From Chamaecrista fasciculata (taxonomy: Eukaryota > Streptophyta > Magnoliopsida > Fabales > Fabaceae): DNA of 64,000 nt. This document shows, piece after piece, positions 22,521 through 35,064 of the stretch (position 1 is the stretch's first letter; every line of letters starts with the position of its first letter). The stretch is taken from the NCBI GenBank assembly GCA_003254925.1, contig QANZ01045650.1:84003-148002 (forward strand). Direction: 5' to 3'. Position numbers and translations under genes: made by a program. A model generated the notes under the pieces. It searched no databases and was not told where the DNA came from. It saw only the letters and a list, made by a program, of their open reading frames with translations.

Positions 22521-25500
22521 ATGGCCATCATCGAGCATCAATCCGACGCCGTTTCGCTGGATCGTGATTCTGAAACACAAACCCTGATTGGACACGACGA
22601 CGATGATACAGTAAACGACGCCGTAGACTACAGAGGCCAACCAGCACTGAGATCGAAATCTGGCTATTGGAGATCTTCGTTTTTCATCATAAGTACTCCC
22701 ATAAACACTGAATCTTTGGTCTTAATTTTGGGTGATTTAATTATTTAATTAATCAAGAAATGAATGATTGATTTGAAGGTTTGGAGGTAACAGAGAGGAT
22801 GGCACACATCGGAATAGGGTCGAACCTGATAAGCTTCTTGACGGAGCGTCTGCATCAGAGCACAGCCATGGCGGCGGAGAACGTCAACGTCTGGCTCGGA
22901 ACGACGTCGTTGCTGCCTCTGCTTGGGGCTTTTATCGCAGATTCATATCTGCGACGATTCCGCACAATTGTCATAGCTTCCCTCATATATATATATTGGT
23001 CAGTTCTTTTCCGTTGCTAACTTGCTATACAGTATACACAAACACACACACTGCCACTACATACATCGATCCTCTGTATAATATAAGCGCAAAGCTACCA
23101 AATATATACATATAACACTTAACAAAAACCGTCATGCATGTAATTAGTCACTATATGTCATGCAATTAATGTAACAATTTTTAGAAATAGACTCATTAGT
23201 TATTGGAAACAGTTAAAAGGGACATGTTAAGTGAACTTTGATTGATATATGGAGGACTAACTGTGGAATAACTGAATAAATTTAAAAAATTAAAATAAAA
23301 TAAAAAATTTAAGGACTAAAATGAAATTTATCTTATAATTCAGAGATTAAAATTAGATTTTAACTAAAAGTAAATTAATTGTGATATTTATTGAATTAAT
23401 TAGTATAGAATAAAAAAATATTTATTCTCTATATTGTGCTTAAATCTTATACATAGTGTATTTGGTCATTAATATTGAATTACACAATAATACTATTTAT
23501 ATAGCCTCCGAGTTAAATAATTAACTACATAATTAATTAAGGAAATAAGACTCACTATTTTATAGATTATGAATAACTCTTTATCAACTGGGCTAATTTT
23601 TATTTGGCTAAATATTTTTACTCAAAATTTTGATTTGAAATTCAAAGACCAAAGTTAAGTTGACAAAATACAAGTATTAATGTCAGGTGTAATTTTTTTT
23701 TTAATAATGTCACGTCACACTTAATAGCGGAATTAACTTGAGAACTAATGTGAAATAAGTGGGAAAGTTAAGAACTATAAACAGAATGAAAAAATGATTA
23801 GGGACCTAGAAAGATTTTACTTTATAGTTCAGGTACCAAAATTAAGGTTTTGACCTTTTATATTTTGTGTATAAGTATTAGTCTATTTGGTAGGAGACAT
23901 CAAATGAAATAAAAATACTATAAATAATGCCCTGGAGTTCTAACATGTCTTGCAGGGTGTAGGCATGTTAACACTTTGAGCTCTGCTTCCTTCACTTGCT
24001 AGCACAGAATGCAACAACAAAGATGACAATAATACATTCCCACCAGAATGCACTCCCATTTCACAAACTGTGGTGTTCTTTATCTCACTCTATCTCGTGG
24101 CCTTTGGAACAGCAGGACACAAGCCCTGTCTTCAGGCTTTTGGCGCTGATCAATTCGACGAAAATCATCCGAACGAGCGCCAAGCCAAAAGCTCATTCTT
24201 CAATTGGTGGTATTTTGCTATGAATGGAGGCTGCTTGCTAACTGTTTGGATCATGAACTACATTCAGGATAACCTTGGTTGGGTCTTAGGATTTGGAATC
24301 CCTTGTGTTGCAATGATCATTGGACTTCTTGTTTTCTTGCTTGGAACTAAGACTTACAGGTTCATCATTCAAGGCCATCATCGTGAGAAGACTCCATTTC
24401 TGAGAATAGGCCGTGTGTTTGCTGCTGCTATACGAAATCGACGAACTGCACTCTCAAACTTTGTTTTTAAAGAGGAAGCCTGTGATAGCATGTCTCATTA
24501 TCAGTGCTCCAAACAATTCAAGTAAGTAAAACAACATAAAATGTCCTTGAGTTCTGCTTATAGTGTTAATGTGTTATATATGCTTGGTTGTTCATATTCT
24601 TGTGCAGTGGAGACAATAAAAACTATTAACACTTCATGGTTTGTTCTATTTGTTCCCATCTTGACTGTGGTATTTGAAGCTAATTGAAACTTGTAAACAT
24701 AATTGGTCAAATAATTGACTTATCTGACCAACTAGTTTTCTGTTTTTCACTATGCCAGTTTTCTCAACAAAGCATTACTTACCCCATATGGTTCTAAGGA
24801 AGAGGCTTGTAGCCTAAGAGACGTGGAAGAAGCAAAGGCTTTACTTAGGCTTGCTCCTATTTGGGCTACAAGTTTGGTGTATGGTATTATCTTTGCTCAA
24901 ATTCCTACCTTCTTCACCAAGCAAGGGACTAATCTGGAAAGAACCATTTTTCCAGGCTTTGATATACCTGCCGCTTCTCTTCAAAACCTTGCCACTTTGG
25001 GAATTGTCATTTTTAGTCCCATCTATGATCGCGTATTTGTACCCGTTGCCAGAGCTATTACTAAGAAACCCTCGGGCATCACAATGCTACAAAGAATTGG
25101 AACTGGAGTTTTCTTATCTATAATCACAGTAATAATTGCAGCTCTTGTTGAGAGGAAAAGATTGCAAACAGCACAAGAATATGGTTTAGTTGATGACCCA
25201 AATGCAAGTGTTCCAATGAGTGTGTGGTGGTTGATTCCCCAATACTTGTTGTTTGGAGTTGCTGATGTTTTCACCATGGTTGGTCTCCAAGAGTTCTTCT
25301 ATGATCAAGTCCCTAAGGAACTAAGAAGTATGGGTCTTGCTCTCTATTTGAGTGTTTTTGGTGTGGGAAGCTTTCTGAGCAGCTTTTTGATATCTGTGAT
25401 AGAGGAAGTAACTAGTAAAAGTGGACAAAGTAGCTGGTTTGCAAATAATCTCAATCAGGCACATATTGATTACTTTTACTGGTTACTTTCTGGATTAAGT

Positions 25501-25569
25501 GTGGTGGGATTGGGTTTATTTATTTTCTTCGCAAAATCCTATACCTACAATCAGAAAGCAATAGCATAA
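22521..25569 (+). pseudogene. NPF5-type transporter pseudogene (locus E), recently disabled
   Basis: The four-exon layout is kept: 22521-22692, 22779-22998, 23956-24521 and 24759-25569. Exon 2 is 220 nt, not the invariant 218, because an (AT)6 tract at 22985-22996 replaces ten bases at the end of the exon. This shifts the frame, and translation would end at a TAG within exon 3 after about 132 aa. Independently, the normal frame of exon 3 has TGA at 23977-23979 where paralogues have a serine codon (LTL-stop-ALLPS). Exon 1 ends ATAA|gt rather than ATAG|gt, weakening the donor and changing FIIG to FIIS. The GRYRT motif is RRFRT. Exon 4 is still fully open (LRLAPIW to NQKAIA) and very close to D, so inactivation is recent. 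An allele or assembly error at the AT tract is possible, but the TGA would remain. Confidence 0.85.
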
Positions 25570-25961
25570 GAATGATTTTGTTTCTATCATATCATCTTGT
25601 TAGTTTGAGTTGTAAATAATGGAAAATTATTGTTGTAAATTATATAATTAAAGTGTAAATGAAAGTTGAGCAAAGAATATATTAGTTTAAACTTTAAATG
25701 TTGACAGGAGGTGTGAAAGGATAAACAGAGACGTATGAATAAACCAAATAAAAAAATATTATGTAATTTTCCTTTATTAATATATATGCTCTTATAATAA
25801 ACTAATAAAGTCACATATCAATGGCTTTTGCCTCTTGGAAAGAATAACAGAAAAGAACAAAAGTGATGAGATATCGGATTGCACTAAAAAGCAATATAAT
25901 AAAAAATCATCATCATATCTCTGATTGAAAACGGATCCCCTGAACTTGTATCCGTGAAATT
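25570..25961. other. 3' flank of locus E
   Basis: The first ~80 bases match the 3' flanks of A and D (GAGTTGTAAATAATGGAAAA). The rest is AT-rich with no gene. Confidence 0.6.
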
Positions 25962-28828
25962 CTTGTGAAATTTGGTTGATCTAGACTGTTCATTTAATCA
26001 ACGCTTCTGAATTTGACACGTGGCATAATTTCTTTTTCCACAATTTCAATTTTCAAACCCTCGCTTCCTCTCTGCATAATTTCAAACCCGCACCCTTAAC
26101 TTTTCCTCTGGCCTCCTACTTCTTCTTCCTATTCAGTTTCATCTTCAAGCTTTCCATTTCTGCGGAAGCTTTTGCCAATGGCGATGATCAATCTTTCTTC
26201 GGCGATTTCACCGTTGACCATCGGACCCTACTACATGGTCTTCTAATCTCTCCTCTTCGAATCACGTGAGCCACCTCCTATTGATTCTAATCCCACCAGC
26301 AAATGCTTCTGTCACCAAATCGTTTCCCGCCGTCGATGAGGATCGTCGAGCAAATGTAGAGGAGCGAAATAAAGTCCCCTAATGTTTCTGCGGCTTCTGT
26401 GAGTTTTTTGTGTGCGTTTTTTTTTTTGCTTTGTGTAGAACAGTAGTTTCCTGAATTCTTGCTTTTTGCTAATTTTTCAGCTAAGAAATAGTACTTATTG
26501 GTTCTGTGTTTTATTTTATTGTACTACGAGATGGATGGCCTGTGAATGAATGACATGGCTTACTTTTTTACTCTTAGATTTAGTAACATCTTGTTTGACC
26601 GATTAGTAACATCTTCTTATGGTAATGATGTCGTTTCTTGTTGTTGCTTAGTATTATCTAGTTGAGTTTACTAGTAATGCTCCTTTACTCTTAAGGCAAG
26701 AATGGTTTATCATATTTCTTTAATGGGTAGGTATTAGTATTTTTGGGCAAACAGAAGAATAAAAATGCAGCAATTATAAATGGTTTAGTATTTTTGGATG
26801 GCTTATGTATTCCTCTTATGCTTTACCATTTTGTATATTTTTCCACTCTTCTATGTAAATCAGATTGAGCTTAGTTTACAAACCACTCACACTTTTTTGA
26901 GTGTTACAAACCTCTCTCTTAACTGTATACTTATAATGTAAATGATGCATTTCTGTAGGCACAACGAAATGAAGAAGCTCTTTCTATCTCGTGAGAGGAA
27001 AGTGAGGAAACTTGGGCCAAGGATAAATTATGTGAGAACAGTAATTGTTTCTTATTTGATTGTGCCAAAGATTATGCTAAAATCAGTTCTTTTTCAGTTT
27101 AGACACATCTAGCTGATGATTTATTCTTCGTTGATCTCACATAATTTACTAATTTATGCAGACTATTGAGTGAGAAAAGGGCATACTGCAAAGAAGGCCA
27201 TCAAAAAGCATGTGAAGGCAGACAAAATCAGTCATCTGTGTTGCAATCTTGCTGATGTGGAACTGTCTTGGGGCTTCAAAGGGACTTTTTGGGGATTCTG
27301 GTGGGACTATAATGGGACAATTTTTTTCTTGTATTGGGACTGAATTGGGACTATTTGGTGACTGCTTTTGTGACTGTTTTGGGGCTGTAATGGTCTAGTA
27401 TGGAACTGTTTTAAAGCACAAGGAGAGGGGTAGATGTGGAAGAGTAAGATACATTGTTATGAGAAATGTAATGTATAATGCATTTCAATAGTTCATTTCA
27501 ATGAAGATACAATTTTCAATGCACATATATATGTTTTGATACACACAGAACCAGCAAGACTACAAAGAAGAGAAAATAACTACAACCTATCTCTAACCAG
27601 TACACTGGGATCTTTAGGATTCCACATCTTAGTTAAATTTATAACTAAACGATCACCTACACAGAACACCAAAGGAATGCCATGAGGAAGGAAGGAGCAT
27701 ATGTCATTAGTGAGTTGTCTCTCAGTTTAGCTGCCATTTTTTATGCTAAACTTTTTGGCCATCTATAATTTTCGGAGAAGGCAAAACAAGATCCATTTGG
27801 AACAAACCTTGAGCTTGCAAAAAACTTCTCTCATGGGAATTAGAATGTCTATGTAACTTAAGTGCTGCTTTGTTGTTTTTTTAATTGCCACAAAAACAAG
27901 CTCCTCTAATGAACACCGTGATATATAAAAATCTGCATGTTGGCTCATTGTTGAACCAGCAGACAACAGTGGAGATTCTTGTTGCACTGCCATGCTTCTT
28001 TACAGAGGAGATTCAGCAATGACCAATTTTGTTAACTAAGAGAACATTCTATTTTTTATAACCATAATTTTCTCCAAAGGACTGCACATACTTCCTCTCC
28101 AAAACCTGTTATTTATTGTTTCCCAGATGCAATACATATAAGAACAGAACAATTTATGGACAATGAAAATTGCATCTTTATTGAAATTTAGCATTGAAAT
28201 ATATTACATTTCTCATTACAATGTATATTTCTCTTTTACATAATTGTACAGTAATTCAAAAAATCTACACATACCCAAAACAGATCTAAAACTATCCCAG
28301 TTCAGTCCCAACACAGTCCCAGTACATTCCCAATACAGTCCTACAACAATCCCAAAGCAGTCCCAAGATAGTTCCTTTGTAGCTTAAACAATATCACCAA
28401 GTTCATAGGGGAGGATCAATACTCAATCAAATTACAATAACTTCAAAAAAAAACATATTATGGAACCGTCCAAGGTCTTGAATTATTGAGTATAGCTTAC
28501 AAGACCCATTTTGAAACCTGTATGAATCCGAATAAACAGAAAGCCTTTGCAATATACAGAACCCACTTTTCTTCTGCTTCGATTATTTCATTCTCAGCGG
28601 CGAGAGAGCTCGGAGAACGAGATCATGCCCTCGATGTTGTTGTACTTGCGGAGTGAAACGTAGGCGCCCATGTCGGAGATGTTCACCTACGTATATTATA
28701 ACCGCCGTCTGCCATGTCCACCTCCGGTGAGCGAGTTTGGAATTGTGAGAAAAAATGAAATTAGGGCGACGTGGCAATTTGAGGAGCGTAAATTAGATGA
28801 ATGGCTTAGATCTCATGAATTTCACAAG
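25962..28828. mobile_element. Pack-MULE-like element carrying gene fragments
   Basis: The ends pair as imperfect inverted repeats about 100 bp long: CTTGTGAAATT...GATCTA at 25962 pairs with TAGATCT...AATTTCACAAG at 28807-28828, and GACACGTGGCATAATTTC near 26017 pairs with GAAATTAGGGCGACGTGGC near 28757. Inside are an exon-like GC-rich stretch (26090-26400), a CAG-bounded stretch near 26958-27040, and an inverted pair (about 27240-27500 and 28150-28390) with GGGACTGAATTGGGACTA-type repeats. An eIF2-alpha fragment lies next to the right arm. No transposase was recognised and target duplications were not found, so the class is inferred. Confidence 0.6.
28594..28738 (-). pseudogene. Captured fragment of eIF2-alpha (translation initiation factor 2 alpha)
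   Basis: The - strand encodes, with shifts, SPEVDMA near 28712-28738, then [19 protein letters not shown] and FSELSRR, ending at a stop at 28594-28596. These match the start of the S1 domain of plant eIF2-alpha (PEVDMAVMI... [24 protein letters not shown]). The stretch between the two blocks is scrambled and contains an in-frame stop. It is a decayed exon fragment inside the right end of the element at 25962-28828. Confidence 0.85.
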
Positions 28829-28954
28829 CTTGGACTCTTTCGATGTGATATGACTATTACAAAATACAAAATGAGTCACTCCTTCATTCTCATTCCTCCG
28901 TTTCTCCTTTCTCCTTCAACATTAAACCTGCTTCTTCGCTCGCCGTCACGCAAA

Positions 28955-31900
28955 ATGGCCGTCATCACTCAACAATCCGACGCCGTTTCGCTGTACTCCG
29001 AACCACAAACTCCGCTTCTTCATGCGGATACAGTAATCGGCGTCGTTGACCACAGAGGCCGTCCGGTACGGAGATCAGAGTCTGGATTTTGGAGATCCGC
29101 TTGCTTCATTATTGGTAACCCTAGCTACTCCCTTTCTTGATTCGATTGATTTCTGACTTAATTTGGGGATCTAATTGAATGGAATTGAACTATTGAAGGA
29201 GTTGAAGTGACAGAGAGGATTGCGTTCTACGGAATTCAATCGAACCTCATCTCCTTCTTGACCGGACCTCTCCACCAGACGACCGCCGTGGCCGCCGAGA
29301 ATGTTAACATTTGGAGCGGAACGGCGTCGTTGCTTCCTCTCTTTGGAGCATTTCTTGCCGATTCTTACCTTGGACGCTACCGCACTATAATCATCGCTTC
29401 GCTCCTTTATATCTTGGTCAATTCATTTACTTTCTCGTTTTGGACTTTAGAATGTCATGCCTCATACGAAATCTCTCAATTGTTTTGTTCTGTGCAGTAC
29501 AACACTGCAATTTGCTCATTCTATTCATAATTTTTTGTCCATTATCTGATTCCACTTTGCTTGCAGAAGGTATATAATATTAAATTAATAAGCTACAGGA
29601 TACAAATAGTTCTTTACCAATTACCATGTGATGTTTTTTAGTTTTGTACTTGATTATTTTAAATATTTCGTTAGAGACAGCTAATCTGTAAGTAATTTAA
29701 TTTTGCGATGCCTAAGAGATGTCTAAAGTCACTAATTAGTAATTAAGTACCAAAATTACATTTTTTTTTATATTTGTCTATTTTTTACATAAACCTATAT
29801 TTATTGCTCATGATCACAAATAGTTGATTTTTTTGGACCATAAGTTGATAACAAATTATTGGTGACGATTACGATATTTTTTTTGTTTCCATTAGTATTT
29901 TGTCAAAGTTGACTTTATGTAAACATCATCCGAGAAACATGGGTCCCGGAACTTGTAATAATATATTTTATAAGCTTGTTCACATCTTGATTCTAGTACT
30001 TTTATTTTATATATATTTTTTTTATGGATCTAATTGCTTTTCAAGAATAATCGATTATCCAATATTGGACTAGAATTAGCACCAAAGCTTGTTCTGTTCC
30101 CGCGTCACCTCTGGTTTCAAAAACTAGTAATCTGTTAGCAGTGACATGGTTCATCATTATTCTGAAGAAACTGTTATTCTTTCTATTATCTTGAATTCTT
30201 GAGTATATATTGCAAAGTACTAAAACATAGTCATACCAAAGATTTATTTTATAGTGTCTTAACATGCAATCAATGCATGCATTCACCATTTCACCTACAA
30301 CTGTAATATTTTAATATGAATTTCAGGGACTAGGCTTGTTAACACTCTCAGCCCTGCTTCCTTCAATTACAAATTCTGAGTGCCAAGATGCTACCAAAAC
30401 CGCACCATGCTCTTCTAATTCGCAAGCGATACTGCTCTTTTTCTCACTTTACCTGGTGGGCATAGGACAAGGAGGACACAAGCCATGTGTTCAGGCTTTT
30501 GGAGCAGATCAATTTGATGAACAACATCCAGAGGAATGCAAAGCCAGAAGCTCATTCTTTAACTGGTGGTATTTTGCTATGTGTACTGGCACCATGTTGG
30601 CTCTTTTGATCTTAAACTATATACAGGACAACCTTAGTTGGGTTGTAGGATTTGGAATCCCTTGTGTTGCAATGATCGTTGGATTATTTGTTTTCCTGCT
30701 TGGAACTAAGACTTACAGGTTTAACATTCAAGGGTATCATGAGAAGAGTCCATTTGTGAGAATTGGCTGTGTATTCGCTGCAGCTATAAGAAACCGGCGA
30801 GCTACCTTATCAGACGTCACTTACAAAGAGGAAGCTCATGCTATCATGCCTCATCAATCGTCTTCCACACAATTCAAGTAAGTAAACCATTTATTTTTTT
30901 TTATTATCTTATTTTAGAAAGCCTTCATTTAGAATCCTAGTGGCATTCTTAATGTAGCAATAGACAAAACTGGGACTTCAATCTTTGTATACTAGTATGT
31001 GAATAAAGTAAAGCATTAGTTGGATTATTATTGCTTCAACGTTTGATTGCTAGCAAAACTTTTTTTAACTAAACTAACCTGGAATAAACTTGCTATTATT
31101 AATCCTTTTTGCAGTAAGATGATGACTTCTTAAACTTTAGAGTTTTCTGTTTTACATTGTGGCAGTTTCCTCAACAAAGCATTACTTGGCCCCAATGGTT
31201 CTAAAGAAGAGGCTTGTAGCCTCAGTGAGGTGGAAGAAGCCAAAGCTGTACTTAGGCTTGCTCCTATTTGGGCTACATGTTTGGTGTATGGTATTGTCTT
31301 TGCTCAAAGTCCTACTCTCTTCACGAAACAAGGGGCTACTCTGGACAGAACCATTTTTCCAGGCTTTGATATACCAGCTGCTTCTCTTCAATCCCTTATC
31401 ATTTTGGGAATTGTGATTTTTAGTCCTATCTATGACCGCATATTCATACCAATAGCAAGAGCTATCACTAAGGAACCCTCAGGCATCACAATGTTACAAA
31501 GAATTGGCACCGGAATATTCTTGTCTATAATCGCAGTAATAATTGCAGCTCTTGTTGAGATGAAAAGATTGCAAACAGCTAAAGAATATGATTTAGTTGA
31601 TAAACCACATTCAACTGTTCCAATGAGTTTGTGGTGGTTGATTCCTCAGTACTTGTTGTTTGGAATTGCTGATGTTTTCACCATGGTTGGTCTTCAAGAG
31701 TTCTTTTATGATCAAGTCCCTAATGAACTAAGAAGCATGGGTCTCGCTCTCTATTTGAGTATCTTTGGTGTGGGAAGCTTGCTAAGTGGCATATTGATAT
31801 CTTCAATAGAGGAATTAACATCTGGTAAAGAAGGACAATGTAGCTGGTTTTCTGATAATATCAATGAGGCACATCTTGATTATTTTTACTGGTTACTTGC

Positions 31901-31979
31901 CGGACTTAGTGTGATAGGATTAGCATCATTCATTTTCTTTGCAAAATCTTACATCTACAATAGGAAAGGAGCCACATAA
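28955..31979 (+). CDS. NPF5: NPF5-type proton-coupled nitrate/peptide transporter (locus F)
   Basis: Predicted exons are 28955-29114, 29199-29416, 30327-30877 and 31166-31979, giving 580 aa in one frame. The N-terminus reads [18 protein letters not shown]. ExxER is E56-VTER. The protein contains [54 protein letters not shown], a full central loop, and the C-terminal half from LRLAPIW to YNRKGAT. Helix content fits a 12-TM carrier. The reading frame stays open upstream to 28670, but the paralogues all begin at this methionine, so I keep it as the start. The 5' flank differs from C, D and E: a terminal-inverted-repeat element carrying an eIF2-alpha fragment ends about 126 bp before the ATG. Transcription may therefore depend on transposon-derived sequence. 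Intron 2 is 910 bp and intron 3 is 288 bp. Confidence 0.93.
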
Positions 31980-33456
31980 GGGTAATTTGTTCCTAGTGTT
32001 GTTATTTGGTAATGCAATTTGTTAAAGTGGTATATATTATTGTAAATTATATGATAGTGTAATATTTTTTTTTGGCCAAATATGATATGATAGTGTAATA
32101 TGGCGTAACTTGTTTTTGTGCAATTCATTTTCCATGCAAAGAATTTGTCATGACCTTGTGGAACGAGATGTGTAATACTTGCAAGATTATTAGTGAGATG
32201 TCGCAATTACTAAAGTTGTTTTATTGTGCATAAATTTTTAATATAATTTAAAAATCAATGATAGAAGTGGAAAGTTAAGACAAGAAAAAGTCTTATCAGG
32301 ATTGTTAAATTTCATAAATAATTGAATTAGCACGGAATAAATTGATAAATTAAGAGAAAAGGATTTCAAAATATATATCCTACTCCATCCATTAACAACA
32401 AATGAGGAAACATTAGGGAGAATGTTTCATCATCAGAAACTTCTCTTGATGGATAACCTATTTCGTGTAGAATCTGAGCTCTAAATTCTGGTCTGAGAAA
32501 TAGAAATGAGAGCCAGAAATAGCTAAACAAGACGAATTAGATTAGATCACGATGTATTTATAAGAAGGGAAAAATAACCCAAAAAGCCTTTGCACAAGTC
32601 ATAACAAGGACTTTTCACCACACTTTCTGTCCAAACTCGCGGAAAAAGCAACGCTTGGGCTTTTCGCGTCACTTATAGCACAAAAGAAAATTATTCTTAA
32701 GAATATTGAAAAATAGAATTTAGCTCACCAAAAAGCAAAATAGAATTTATAATTTTGACAATAATACTTTTCAGCATTATATATTTTAGAATGACATTCT
32801 CTAAAATGTAAAATCAATGCTTCGACTTTTCCCCTTTATTATAGCACCAGAAAGAAATATGAAGAATATTTCAAAAAAATTCAATAATTTTGATAATACT
32901 ATTAAGAATTTTTTTTTTGTGAAGGAAGAATTATATATCTTAGAACCACATTATATAAACTCATTTATATATCAAGCGCTACTTAAAATCTATGAAAAGA
33001 AATTGTTATAGAAGTCTCTAATTAGAATAAAGGTTTTGCTTCTTACGAAAAAAAGAATAAAGGTTTTGCTGGATTATAAATAATTTTTTTTTTTGGTGAA
33101 CATTATAAATAAATTTTTGTGTAATTCAATATGTGACATCAATTATTTCATCATAAAGACTTAAGTATAGAGTCGAGTTATAGTCGAACTATTTGAATAT
33201 CTATTCTAGAGTTAAAAAAATTTAGTTATACTCTTGCTAATCAGTATAACTTTGACTTAATAAAAAGTTTGATCCTATCGTTTTGAACTCGCAACAATTC
33301 ATTCTAACATAATCCCTCTTATATTTTATTACTTTCTTTTAGGCACAATTATAAAATGTTTCCTTTTTAATCAATATTTGCCTCACGCTATAACAAATTA
33401 ATAATATTCCCCACTTTGATAAAACAATGATTTATGTTTAGTCCTTAGTATCCCAT
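31980..33456. other. 3' flank of locus F and AT-rich spacer
   Basis: No gene recognised. A 64-codon AT-rich open frame at 32817-33011 (FNNFDNTIKNFF) has no family features and is probably chance. A short duplication (AGAATAAAGGTTTTGCT) occurs at about 33023 and 33054. Confidence 0.5.
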
Positions 33457-33459
33457 TAG

Positions 33460-34193
33460 GGGTGTGTGGTATGCTGTGATCTCATACCCGCCATCTTATA
33501 TATTATGGTATCTTGGATGATTGGCGTTTGGTAACGCCATGATGTTGTTATACGTCGACATCCAAGATAACACCCTGTCATCAGATGACAGCAAAAGGGG
33601 TGTGATCTGATGTCAACACAAAAATTATGTTATCTCAGATGACAGGGTTTGCAAGGATATTTTTCAATCAAAGTTCCAATTTTACCCTTTTTGGTTTATT
33701 TGTTATTTCTAATAAAACTTACTATATATCTTGTTCCTAAATTTATAAGTAGTCAACTAATTTGTTAATGAATAATCAAAATATATGACTCATTTATCGA
33801 ATTATTTCAATTGTTAAAAATTTAGTCATTGGGTCAAATTTAGGGACCAAAAAGAAATTTAATATAAATTTAGGGATAAAAAATTTTTAATAATATAAAT
33901 TTAGGGATCAAAAAATATAAAATCAACTCAAATTTAATGACTAAATCATATATTTATTTTGAAAATGTTAATATTTATTTTTAAGATGTTAATAAGGGTA
34001 AACATGGAAATTTAAAGAAGATTAATGTTATTCACAAGAGAGTACCAAACATATGCATCTTATATCTCTAACATCTACTATTGTCATACCAAACATTGAT
34101 ATTATAAATATGAGATATCTTGTACTATGGTATCATATACCACGACATCTGAGATACTACGACATCTGAGATAACAACGTACCAAACGCACCC
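33460..34193. mobile_element. MITE with TAG flanks
   Basis: Ends GGGTGTGTGGTA and TACCAAACGCACCC are flanked by TAG (33457-33459, 34194-34196). The interior carries inverted ACATCTGAGAT/ATCTCAGATGACAG-type repeats. The superfamily is uncertain because TAG is not the usual TWA duplication. Confidence 0.65.
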
Positions 34194-34275
34194 TAGGTGT
34201 GTATCTTGAAAATGATCTCTATATTTTTTTTGAAGTATGAGCGAGAAAAAAAAAAAGAAAAAGTACAAATTCTAT

Positions 34276-35064
34276 GGCTCCGTTTGGTAGGGAGGAAATG
34301 AGGTTTACAATGTAAAAGGGCACGGTTTTCAAGATTTTCATGTGTTTGGTATGGTAATTTGAGCTATGTAAAGTGGATTACAATGTAAAGGGCTTTACAT
34401 TACATAGGCCATTTTTCTTTACTTCACATTTCTGATGTAATCCAAGTCTACCTAGGGAATTATGGTAGAATTCCTAATTTGCCCCTCTCACTCCCATCNN
34501 NNNNNNNNNNNNNNNNNNNNNNNNNNNNNNNNNNNNNNNNNNNNNNNNNNNNNNNNNNNNNNNNNNNNNNNNNNNNNNNNNNNNNNNNNNNNNNNNNNNN
34601 NNNNNNNNNNNNNNNNNNNNNNNNNNNNNNNNNNNNNNNNNNNNNNNNNNNNNNNNNNNNNNNNNNNNNNNNNNNNNNNNNNNNNNNNNNNNNNNNNNNN
34701 NNNNNNNNNNNNNNNNNNNNNNNNNNNNNNNNNNNNNNNNNNNNNNNNNNNNNNNNNNNNNNNNNNNNNNNNNNNNNNNNNNNNNNNNNNNNNNNNNNNN
34801 NNNNNNNNNNNNNNNNNNNNNNNNNNNNNNNNNNNNNNNNNNNNNNNNNNNNNNNNNNNNNNNNNNNNNNNNNNNNNNNNNNNNNNNNNNNNNNNNNNNN
34901 NNNNNNNNNNNNNNNNNNNNNNNNNNNNNNNNNNNNNNNNNNNNNNNNNNNNNNNNNNNNNNNNNNNNNNNNNNNNNNNNNNNNNNNNNNNNNNNNNNNN
35001 NNNNNNNNNNNNNNNNNNNNNNNNNNNNNNNNNNNNNNNNNNNNNNNNNNNNNNNNNNNNNNNN
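34276..35064. mobile_element. MITE interrupted by an assembly gap
   Basis: Bases 34276-34498 (CTCCGTTTGGTAGGGAGG onward) match, in inverted orientation, the end of the element at 54645-54868, including AATTCCTAATTTGCCCCTCT. N runs from 34499 to 35064. The gap starts where the other copy has its GGT-rich tract. No open frame through the gap is meaningful. Confidence 0.75.

Noticed and set aside
27763-27993. 76-codon - strand frame as a gene
   Set aside because: No recognisable family and inside a repetitive element; noted only as unknown.
28670-28954. In-frame N-terminal extension of locus F
   Set aside because: The extension is transposon and eIF2-alpha antisense sequence. Paralogues start at the internal methionine at 28955.
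32817-33011. 64-codon AT-rich frame
   Set aside because: Composition-driven; no homology recognised.
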